Assembly: GCA_024707325.1 (NCBI GenBank)
Contig: JANPZY010000001.1
Coordinates: forward strand, 1,054,001-1,118,000
Source: Opitutus sp.
Lineage (GTDB): Bacteria; Verrucomicrobiota; Verrucomicrobiia; Opitutales; Opitutaceae
Reading direction: 5' to 3'
DNA: 64,000 nucleotides
Part shown: positions 57,832 through 64,000 of the stretch, piece by piece
Layout: every line of letters begins with the position of its first letter
How positions within the stretch are numbered: position 1 is the first letter of the stretch
Notes under the pieces: generated by a model
Seen by the model: only the letters and a program-made list of their open reading frames with translations
What the model was told of the DNA's origin: nothing
The model's database searches: none
Position numbers and translations under genes: made by a program

Positions 57832-58905
57832 TCACGCCCGCGGCGGAGCGAGCTTGTCTGGTGTCACGCCGCTGCGCACCGCGACGGTTGCGCACACTTT
57901 CGGCACATACATGCGGGTTTCCGACGGCAGGGCCGAAGCGATCTCCGCAAACGTCGCTGCTTTCTTTTTCTCCATCAGCCGGCGCACGCGACCTTCGCCC
58001 GCGTTATACGCTGCCAGTGCGAGCGGCCAGTTGCCGAACTGCTGGTGCAATCTGCGCAACAATCTCGCGGCCGCGCGCGCGGATTTTTCCACGTGCGTCC
58101 GCTCGTCGGGCAAAAACGTGCTCAGCCCGAGTCCCTTCGCCGTCTCCGGCATCAACTGAAAAAGTCCCTTCGCGCCCACGGGGCTCTTCGCGTTGGGATT
58201 GAAGGTCGATTCCGCCTCCGCGAGCCACGCGAGTTCCGCCGGCACACCCTCGGCTTCGAATGCCGCGCGCACGACCGGCAATAGTTTCGGCGCGCGTTCC
58301 GGCACCGGCCGCGCCCGCATGCGCTCGAGCCACAGATCGTAATACGGAATCACCACTGCACGGCTCGTGGTGTGCGCAGGCGATGGTGGTTTCGGCGGAG
58401 TTGCGGGTGTGGTGGGCAACGTCACCCGCGGTGCATCCGCCGGCGTCACGGGCTTCGGTTCTTCCGTGATCGGCTCTTCCGGAGCGCTCGCCGCTTGTTT
58501 CGCGGCCTCGATGTAGTCGAGCCGCTCCTGCAGCCAGTCCGCGTAATCGCCCGCGCCGGGGATCGCGCGCAGCGTCGCGAGTGTGGCGCGCGCCTCCTCT
58601 TCGTGCTTCGCGAGCGCAGAGAGATCGTTGTTCTCCAGTGCGTGCTGAAACTCCGCGACCGCCGTGTCCCACTGCTCCGGCGTGGGAAACTCATACTCTT
58701 CCTTTATCTCATCCGGTGCGAACGCCTCGAAGAGCGCGCGTCCAGTTTCATACAGCGCGCTGATGTCCGGCAGCGCCTCGCTTTCCTCGGTCTCCTCGAC
58801 GTCGGAGGCGTTGCTCTTGGTGTCATCCCTTTCCTCCTGGGCCAGCGCGACAGTCGCGGAAAACACGACGGCGGCGATGGCACGAGGAAGAAGGCGACGG
58901 CTCAT
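57832..58905 (-). CDS. Lytic transglycosylase (SLT domain)
   Basis: Predicted 357 aa. Signal peptide SRRLLPRAIAAVVFSATVALA; an acidic low-complexity region, a helical segment and a Pro/Thr-rich linker (about residues 60-200); then an SLT domain with catalytic Glu in WLAEAESTFNPNAKSPVGAKGLFQLMPETAKGLGL and LALAAYNAGEGRV. It cleaves peptidoglycan with anhydro-muramyl product formation in the periplasm. The ATG at 58905 overlaps the end of the phosphoesterase gene by four bases, so the two are coupled. LysM repeats were not seen. Confidence 0.9.
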   Translation of the reverse strand: MSRRLLPRAIAAVVFSATVALAQEERDDTKSNASDVEETEESEALPDISALYETGRALFEAFAPDEIKEEYEFPTPEQWDTAVAEFQHALENNDLSALAKHEEEARATLATLRAIPGAGDYADWLQERLDYIEAAKQAASAPEEPITEEPKPVTPADAPRVTLPTTPATPPKPPSPAHTTSRAVVIPYYDLWLERMRARPVPERAPKLLPVVRAAFEAEGVPAELAWLAEAESTFNPNAKSPVGAKGLFQLMPETAKGLGLSTFLPDERTHVEKSARAAARLLRRLHQQFGNWPLALAAYNAGEGRVRRLMEKKKAATFAEIASALPSETRMYVPKVCATVAVRSGVTPDKLAPPRA

Positions 58906-60224
58906 GGTTGAAGCGCTCGGGCGACGACAGATTTCAAACGCATTTCCGGCACTTCGGCAAACGTCGGGGCGTTTTCTCCAAAATAGCGTCGCGCGTTTTT
59001 CACCGCCCAATCGTTGGTCGCGATGCGATAAGTCCGCGCCGGTTCGATTCTCTCGGGAGCCACGAGCACGAGATTTTCGCCGCTGCGTTTTTCCCACGGC
59101 GCGTCCGGTCCGAGGTTTGCACGGCTCTCGAGCGTGAGCAGCTCCGCGCCGGAAATCTCCGCCACGCAGATCTGTCCTTCAAACCGCACCCATGCGTCGA
59201 ACTCCATCCGCGTCACATTGCCTGCGCTCACGCCGCCGCCAAAGGTCGTCGCACCGATCACCGCGGCATCGGCGCCGGTCGCCGCGCGCACGGCTTCGAC
59301 CGCGAAGCGTGCTGCTTCTTCCGGCCCGAGCGCGACCGCGCTGCGGCCGACGATCTCGCGATCTTCCGCGGTCGCATGTTGTTCCTCCACGCGAGCCGCG
59401 ATCGCGGCGAGTTCGGGGTTCGTGGGCAAATCGTCTGTAAGCGCGACCTGCTCGATCGACCACGCACCGTTTTCCAGTCGCGCGATCGAGGCGAAGCCGC
59501 CCCACGCGCCGCTCTGCGCGTAAGCGATGCCGTCAGGCCGCGCGAGAAACCGCGCATGATCGTGCCCCGCGACATACAGCGCGTTGCGCGGCGTGTGTTT
59601 CAAAATCTCGCGATCCGCCTTCAGCCCCGTGTGCGCGATCACCACCGGCAGATCCGCGTCCGCGAAGATTGTCGGGAAATTTTTTTCCGCCCACACCGCC
59701 GGATTTGCGATGTCGAGCGTCGGCCGAATCGCCACGCGATAAGTCGTCAGCAAATCCGTTGTCAGCCCCGCGAACACGAGTTCGCGTTGACCCAGCTGCA
59801 GCCGCGTCGTCGCCGACGTGAACGGCTTGCCCGAGTCGCGATCGACGAGATTCGAAATCACCGTGACGCCGCAGGCCTGCGCGCGCGCGACGGTCGTGGC
59901 GACGTCGTGGAAATCGGGTTCGTGATTCCCGAGGTTGAGCACCGTGGGCACGCGCTGCGCGAGTGCCCGGAAAAACGCATACTCGAATTCGCCGCTGCTT
60001 CGCCGCGCGACACTGTTGCCGCTTTCGAATGTGTCGCCGTTGATCAGCGCCGCCACCGGCACACCGGCGTGCTCCGCGTTCACGCGATCCACCAGCGCCA
60101 CAAACTGCGCCATCCGCGCATGCGCCGAGTGTTGATCCGATGTGAACACCAGCACCACTTCCGGCGCCGCCACCCCGCGCGAAACCGCGACGAAAAACAG
60201 AACGAGAGAAAACCACGCCCGCAT
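58902..60224 (-). CDS. Metallophosphoesterase / 5'-nucleotidase-like protein
   Basis: Predicted 440 aa. Signal peptide RAWFSLVLFFVAVSRGVAA; the metallophosphatase domain has LVFTSDQHSAHA, LINGDTFESGN, VLNLGNHEPDFH, VVIAHTGLKAD and YVAGHDHARF, with ligands in standard order though the first motif is Asp-Gln-His rather than Asp-x-His-Gly. A 5'-nucleotidase C-terminal domain (GADAAVIGATTFGGGVSAGNVTR) follows. Periplasmic hydrolysis of nucleotides or sugar nucleotides is typical. It leads a two-gene unit with the transglycosylase. Confidence 0.87.
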   Translation of the reverse strand: MRAWFSLVLFFVAVSRGVAAPEVVLVFTSDQHSAHARMAQFVALVDRVNAEHAGVPVAALINGDTFESGNSVARRSSGEFEYAFFRALAQRVPTVLNLGNHEPDFHDVATTVARAQACGVTVISNLVDRDSGKPFTSATTRLQLGQRELVFAGLTTDLLTTYRVAIRPTLDIANPAVWAEKNFPTIFADADLPVVIAHTGLKADREILKHTPRNALYVAGHDHARFLARPDGIAYAQSGAWGGFASIARLENGAWSIEQVALTDDLPTNPELAAIAARVEEQHATAEDREIVGRSAVALGPEEAARFAVEAVRAATGADAAVIGATTFGGGVSAGNVTRMEFDAWVRFEGQICVAEISGAELLTLESRANLGPDAPWEKRSGENLVLVAPERIEPARTYRIATNDWAVKNARRYFGENAPTFAEVPEMRLKSVVARALQP

Positions 60225-60266
60225 GGGTGGGAGATATCCGCCGCTGTGGGTGGTTCAAGCCACGGG

Positions 60267-60322
60267 ACTCTCTCCGTTGCCTCCTGTTAAGGATTCACAG
60301 GAGGAAACGGAGGGAACGGAGT
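60267..60322. repeat. Imperfect inverted repeat next to an 11-bp array
   Basis: Left CTCTCCGTTGCCTCCTGT and right ACAGGAGGAAACGGAGGGAA, with a nine-base loop. It borders the array at 60331. Confidence 0.65.
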
Positions 60323-60330
60323 CATGCCCC

Positions 60331-60451
60331 AATGCGCACCGACTCGGGACAAAGTGCGGACCGAGTCGAGCTCGTGTCCGTCCCATATCGGGACACATTG
60401 CGGACACGGTCGCGCCAAGGTGCGGCTGGGGTCGGCTGGTGAGCGGACGGA
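60331..60451 (-). repeat. 11-bp repeat array, 11 units
   Basis: Units AATGCGCACCG, ACTCGGGACAA, AGTGCGGACCG, TGTCCGTCCCA, ATTGCGGACAC and GGTCGCGCCAA in exact phase. Read on the minus strand it matches the plus-oriented arrays (GCCGCACCTTGGCGC). It starts 13 bases beyond the stop of the minus-strand small membrane protein gene, so it is in sense with that gene. Confidence 0.85.
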
Positions 60452-60464
60452 GAACATCTTGGAA

Positions 60465-60725
60465 CTAGTTCAAATGCTCCCGCGATTTGCCACACGAGGC
60501 GGCATCGAAAGTCACGAGTCGTGCAAGCGGACCGGCGAAGGCGGTGGCGGCGATCCCCACGATGAGCGCGAGCCAAGCGTAGAGTTTGGCATCGGCTAGG
60601 AACGGGTTGGTGAGGGTGGCTTCGCCTGAGAACTCGGCGGCGCGGCGGAGTTGGAGAAAGGTCTGCACCGACCACAGGGTCAGATAGAGACCGACGAGCC
60701 GGACGATCAGCGTGGGTGTTTTCAT
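60465..60725 (-). CDS. Small membrane protein of unknown function
   Basis: Predicted 86 aa with two hydrophobic segments (TLIVRLVGLYLTLWSVQTFL and LYAWLALIVGIAATAFAGPLARLV) separated by a polar linker. Not recognised. Start at ATG 60725. The 265-base gap to miaB (60726-60990) holds a CTCCGTGTCCTTTGTGTCAG / CTCTGTGG-type repeat and probably the divergent promoters. Confidence 0.5.
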   Translation of the reverse strand: MKTPTLIVRLVGLYLTLWSVQTFLQLRRAAEFSGEATLTNPFLADAKLYAWLALIVGIAATAFAGPLARLVTFDAASCGKSREHLN

Positions 60726-60990
60726 GGTCGGGTGTCGTTTCGGAGCGCCATGAGTTTGCGTGGCATGGGAACCCCGCCAACCACGCAGAGTTGGGAAAAT
60801 GTCCCGGTTTTGAGCGCGAAGTCTTTTTCTCTGGTTCGAGGAGTTGCGTGCGGTCCACGCCCGCAGCGACCTCCGTGTCCTTTGTGTCAGAGCTCCGTGA
60901 ACTCTGTGGTCCAACTCCGCAGCGCTCTCGCCTGGTGGTTTCCCGCGTTGACCCTCGGGGCGGCGGCGCTACCTCTGACCGCTCGATCGA

Positions 60991-62415
60991 GTGAATCGCG
61001 TCCACATCAAAACCTACGGCTGCCAGATGAACGAGCGCGACAGTGAGGCTGTCGCGGCGATGCTGCGTGCCCGCGGTTATCGGATCGTGGCCGACGAGAA
61101 CAACTGCGACATCCTGTTGCTCAACACGTGTTCGGTGCGCGATCTCGCCGAGCAAAAAGCGATCGGCAAGGCGGCCAACCTGCAGTCCCGCAAGAAGAAG
61201 AACCCCGACTTCGTGCTGGGGATCCTCGGCTGCATGGCGCAGAACCGCGGCGCGACGCTGCTCGATCAGTTGCCCGATCTCGACCTGATCGTCGGCACGC
61301 AAAAGTTTCACCAAGTCCCCGAGTATCTCGACAACCTCCGCGCGGCGCGCGAGGCCGGCGTGCCGATCGGCGACACGATCGTGGACATCGCCGAAGAGGC
61401 TGGTTCGCAAAACGCGATCAAGGATCACCTGCTCCCGCAGGATTCCGCCTCTCAACACTCAGCTCTCAACTCTCAACCCGCCGAAGCCGACTCCGCGCCG
61501 CTCCCCCAGGTCACGGCCTTCGTCTCGATTCAGCAGGGGTGCAACATGGATTGCGCGTTCTGCATCGTGCCGAAGACGCGCGGCGACGAGCGTTCGCGGC
61601 CGATGGACGACATTGTGCGCGAGTGCGAACAGCTTGCGGCACGCGGCGTGAAGGAGATCACGTTGCTCGGTCAGATCGTGACGAGCTACGGTCGTCGCGA
61701 CTACGTGCACACCGGCGGCATCTCGCCGTTTGTGCAGTTGATCGAACGCGTGCACGCGATCGACGGCATCCAGCGCATCCGGTTCACGTCGCCGCACCCG
61801 CGCGGTTTCAAGGACGACCTCGTCGCCGCCTACGGGCGGCTGCCGAAACTTTGCCCGTATGTGCACCTGCCGATGCAAAGCGGCAGCAACCGCATCCTGC
61901 GCGCGATGAACCGTCCCTACACGCGCGAGCGTTACAAGGAGATCGTCGATGCGCTGCGCGCGGTGACGCCGCACATGTATTTCTCGACCGATGTGATCGT
62001 GGGTTTCCCCGGCGAAACCGAGGAGGATTTCGAGCAGACGCGCGAGCTCTTCGAGGCCTGCAACTACGACATGGCCTACATCTTCAAATACTCGATCCGC
62101 AGCGGCACGCCCGCGGCGGAGCTGGGCGATCAGATCCCCGAAGAGGTGAAGGAGCATCGCAACCAGGTGCTGCTCGAGCTGCTGCGCAAAAACTCCGAAC
62201 GGCGAAACGCGCTCCTGCTCGACACCGTGGAGGAAGTGCTCGTCGAAGGTCCCGACAAAACCGGCGAGCGTTTTACCGGCCGCACGCGCGGCAACCGGGT
62301 GTGCGTATTCGATGCCTCGCCACGCCTCGTCGGCCAGCTCGTGCCGCTGAAGATCACGCGCGCCAGCGTGAGCACGCTCTACGGCGAGCTCGCGCTCGCC
62401 GGAGTTGAGAGATAA
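60991..62415 (+). CDS. miaB: tRNA-2-methylthio-N6-dimethylallyladenosine synthase MiaB
   Basis: Predicted 474 aa from a GTG start. The UPF0004 domain binds an auxiliary cluster with Cys 11, 47 and 81; the radical-SAM cluster is Cys 184, 188 and 191 in GCNMDCAFCIVPKTRG; a C-terminal TRAM domain (VLVEGPDKTGERFTGRTRGN) follows. It adds the methylthio group to i6A37 in tRNA. Residues ~150-172 form an extra linker encoded by a CTCAACTCTCAAC repeat (61449-61478). The stop TAA shares two bases with the left arm of the downstream element. Confidence 0.95.
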   Translation: MNRVHIKTYGCQMNERDSEAVAAMLRARGYRIVADENNCDILLLNTCSVRDLAEQKAIGKAANLQSRKKKNPDFVLGILGCMAQNRGATLLDQLPDLDLIVGTQKFHQVPEYLDNLRAAREAGVPIGDTIVDIAEEAGSQNAIKDHLLPQDSASQHSALNSQPAEADSAPLPQVTAFVSIQQGCNMDCAFCIVPKTRGDERSRPMDDIVRECEQLAARGVKEITLLGQIVTSYGRRDYVHTGGISPFVQLIERVHAIDGIQRIRFTSPHPRGFKDDLVAAYGRLPKLCPYVHLPMQSGSNRILRAMNRPYTRERYKEIVDALRAVTPHMYFSTDVIVGFPGETEEDFEQTRELFEACNYDMAYIFKYSIRSGTPAAELGDQIPEEVKEHRNQVLLELLRKNSERRNALLLDTVEEVLVEGPDKTGERFTGRTRGNRVCVFDASPRLVGQLVPLKITRASVSTLYGELALAGVER

Positions 62416-62905
62416 ATCGTTCTCGTTCTTCGTTCTCTTTCTCGTTCTCGTTCTCGTCCCGCCATGAGCTCTCCCTTCGATCACGAGAAACTACGTGCCT
62501 ATCAGAGGGCACTGGAATTCGTGAGCTGGGTGGGACCGATCGTGGAAGAGCTTCCCGCCAAGCTCGCCGCCCGTGATCAGCTTGATCGTGCCTCTACGAG
62601 CATAGTGCTCAACATCGCCGAAGGAAACGGCAAGCGCTCGTCAGTCGATCGTTGCCGTTACCTGGACATTGCGCGCGGCTCGGCGCTCGAGTGTGCCGCG
62701 TGCCTCGATGTGCTGGTGGCGCGAGGAAGGCTCTCCGCCGAAATCGCGGATTCCGGTAAAGAGGTTCTTGTTGGTGTCGTCTCGATGATTGCGGGTTTGA
62801 TCGCGCGGTTTTCGGGAGAGGCGCAGGAAGACCAAGCCGACTACGAAGCGGGTGCGAGAGTTGTTCGTTTCGAGAACGAGAACGATTAAGAGAACGAGAA
62901 CGAAT
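62414..62905. mobile_element. Inverted-repeat element carrying a four-helix-bundle gene
   Basis: The left arm 62414-62450 differs at one position in 37 from the left arm of the solo hairpin at 27731. The right arm (about 62871-62905, GAGAACGAGAACGA repeats) is its approximate complement. The gene lies between the arms and its last codons are read from the right arm. The layout resembles the intervening sequences of spirochaete 23S rRNA genes, which encode the same protein family, but here the element sits at the miaB stop codon. Confidence 0.7.
62464..62889 (+). CDS. Four helix bundle protein (S23/IVP family)
   Basis: Predicted 141 aa. LRAYQRALEFVSWVGPIVEEL, QLDRASTSIVLNIAEGNGKRSSVDRCRYLDIARGSALECAACLDVLVARGRL and the following helix match the 23S rRNA-intervening-sequence protein family, made of four antiparallel helices. 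No activity is known. The C-terminal FENEND is encoded by the element's right inverted repeat, so the tail is not part of the ancestral fold. The start ATG follows the left arm by 13 bases. It should be regarded as element cargo rather than part of the miaB operon. Confidence 0.9.
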   Translation: MSSPFDHEKLRAYQRALEFVSWVGPIVEELPAKLAARDQLDRASTSIVLNIAEGNGKRSSVDRCRYLDIARGSALECAACLDVLVARGRLSAEIADSGKEVLVGVVSMIAGLIARFSGEAQEDQADYEAGARVVRFENEND

Positions 62906-62939
62906 CAGCGCACGAACTGACCTTCCAAACTTCCCGTCC

Positions 62940-63479
62940 ATGTCCCTCGCCCTCGCCACGCTCCTGCCCGGTTTGTTTCTCCTCGCGTTGGGGTTGCCGC
63001 TGCTGCTCAACCACGCGGGCTTCGTCGCGGCGCTCAAGGCACTGCCTCGCTCGACGGGTGCGGCGGTGGTGTTTTTCGGCGCGGGTGCGCTGTGGTTTTT
63101 GTGGGCGGTGCTGCACCTCGGGCCGGCGGATTTCGGCGAGTATCGCGTGTGGCTCGCGATCGGTTTCGCGGCGGTGGCGGTGCTGTCGTTCAAATACGCA
63201 CCCGACTTTCTCGCGGTGCGGGGGCTGTGCGTGTTGATGCTGATGAGCGCGGTGCCGCTGCTCGCGGCGGCCTACATGCACTACGACCAGCCGCAACGGC
63301 TCTTCATGGTGACGATCGTTTACATCGCAGTCGCGATCGCGATCTGGTGGGGCGCGTCGCCGTATCGCATGCGCGATTTCCTCGGCTGGCTCTTTGCCCT
63401 GCCGGCGCGCACGCGGGCGTTTGGCGGAGCGCTGGTCGCCTACGGTCTGCTGCTCGCTGGAATTTCCTTCACTTACTGA
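62940..63479 (+). CDS. Membrane protein of unknown function
   Basis: Predicted 179 aa with about six hydrophobic helices (LLPGLFLLALGLPLLLNHAGF, AAVVFFGAGALWFLWAVLHL, LAIGFAAVAVLSF, LCVLMLMSAVPLLAAAY, MVTIVYIAVAIAIWW, AFGGALVAYGLLLAGISFTY). Family not recognised. The gmk gene begins three bases after its stop, so the two are likely co-transcribed. Confidence 0.6.
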   Translation: MSLALATLLPGLFLLALGLPLLLNHAGFVAALKALPRSTGAAVVFFGAGALWFLWAVLHLGPADFGEYRVWLAIGFAAVAVLSFKYAPDFLAVRGLCVLMLMSAVPLLAAAYMHYDQPQRLFMVTIVYIAVAIAIWWGASPYRMRDFLGWLFALPARTRAFGGALVAYGLLLAGISFTY

Positions 63480-63482
63480 AAC

Positions 63483-64000
63483 GTGACGCCTCCTCCTGTG
63501 CTTCTCGTGCTCGCGGGCCCGGCTGGTTCGGGCAAGAGCACGCTCTGTGATCGCCTCTGTCTCGAAGACCCGAGCTTTTCCCGGGTGGTGACAACCACCA
63601 CGCGGCCGCCGCGGCCCGGTGAGATCAACGGCGTGCACTATCACTTCTTTTCGCCCGATGAGTTCGAGCGTCGCGTCGCCGCAGGCGAGTTTCTCGAGTG
63701 GGCGCAGGTTCACGGCAAAGATCGTTTCCGGCTCTACGGCACGCTGGCTTCCTCGGTGTTCGAGCCGCTGGCGGCCGGGCGCAATCTCGTGATGAGTGTC
63801 GACGTGCAGGGCGTGGAGAGTTTTCGCCGCGCCGCGAGGAGAACCCGCTGCTCGCGCGCCACATGACGACGATCTTCATCGTGGTTGATCGCGACCGCCT
63901 GATCGCGCGCATGCGCGAACGCGCCCAGGACAACGAGGACGAGATCGCCGGCCGCATGAAAACCGCCGAGCGCGAACTGCAGGAAGCGCACAAGTTCGAT
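63483..64000 (+). CDS. gmk: Guanylate kinase (3' end beyond window, one frame break)
   Basis: Begins at GTG 63483 with PVLLVLAGPAGSGKSTLCDRL (P-loop), then VVTTTTRPPRPGEINGVHYHFFS and FLEWAQVHGKDRFRLYGT (GMP-binding), VMSVDVQGVESFRRAA. At about 63836 one G appears to be missing; adding it yields EENPLLARHMTTIFIVVDRDRLIARM and onward, an intact continuation to the window edge. It phosphorylates GMP to GDP and is normally essential, so a sequencing error is far likelier than a pseudogene. The very short gap to the preceding membrane protein gene suggests an operon. Confidence 0.88.

Noticed and set aside
62414..62905. 23S rRNA intervening sequence in place
   Set aside because: The encoded protein belongs to that family, but the flanks are miaB and a membrane protein gene, with no rRNA sequence.

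Overview
The window is GC-rich (roughly two-thirds by eye), densely coded bacterial DNA. The gene families point to a Gram-negative member of the Verrucomicrobiota, most likely an Opitutaceae-like bacterium. Supporting signs are a large TonB-dependent receptor in an AraC/amylase/MalQ locus, a hybrid histidine kinase with a very large extracytoplasmic part, and abundant intergenic palindromes. The taxonomic call is inference; no rRNA or tRNA gene was seen.

Layout. 1-10.7 kb: C-terminal end of a cation antiporter-like protein, acyl-ACP thioesterase, luciferase-like oxidoreductase, a membrane protein, pyruvate carboxylase, a YkgJ-type cysteine-cluster protein, a beta-barrel candidate and a DUF4202 protein. 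10.7-18 kb: hybrid histidine kinase, AmpG-like permease, lipoprotein amidase and threonine ammonia-lyase. 18-21 kb: a RelE-fold protein translationally coupled to pssA, then dnaN. 21-32 kb: two unknown proteins, the molybdopterin genes moaA / moeA-moaC-moaD-moaE, a tripartite ABC/HlyD exporter and pdxH. 32.5-36.4 kb: tRNA modification genes mnmE-mnmG-trmB. 36.5-43.3 kb: complete F-type ATP synthase operon atpBEFHAGDC, closed by a terminator. 43.3-46.2 kb: iron(II) uptake locus (tandem FeoA, FeoB, small Cys-rich protein). 46.5-47.6 kb: zinc metallopeptidase. 47.8-57.7 kb: a maltodextrin locus (AraC regulator, secreted GH13 amylase, TonB receptor, MalQ, MFS permease) that fits a chain of extracellular cleavage, outer-membrane uptake, inner-membrane import and cytoplasmic breakdown. 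57.8-64 kb: lytic transglycosylase, 5'-nucleotidase-like protein, small membrane protein, miaB, a four-helix-bundle gene in an inverted-repeat element, a membrane protein and the start of guanylate kinase.

The most unusual content is noncoding. Seven arrays of a degenerate 11-bp unit (an octamer close to GT-SSSS-AC plus a 3-bp spacer, with two unit types alternating to give a 22-bp period) sit at 865, 10519, 20772, 25787, 31539, 50713 and 60331, with short remnants elsewhere. Six of the seven lie just 3' of a gene and in the same orientation as it; the seventh is read through in frame by the amylase gene. Several palindrome families accompany them: three copies of a ~93-bp element with 27-bp terminal arms, a CCGTAWTACGG palindrome in three places, and an element whose arms recur around the four-helix-bundle gene.

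Six single-base indels break five otherwise intact genes (hlyD twice, feoB, amylase, MFS permease, guanylate kinase). Because guanylate kinase is normally essential and most breaks fall in short homopolymers, sequencing or assembly error is the likeliest cause. These genes are reported as single CDS entries with the break stated.
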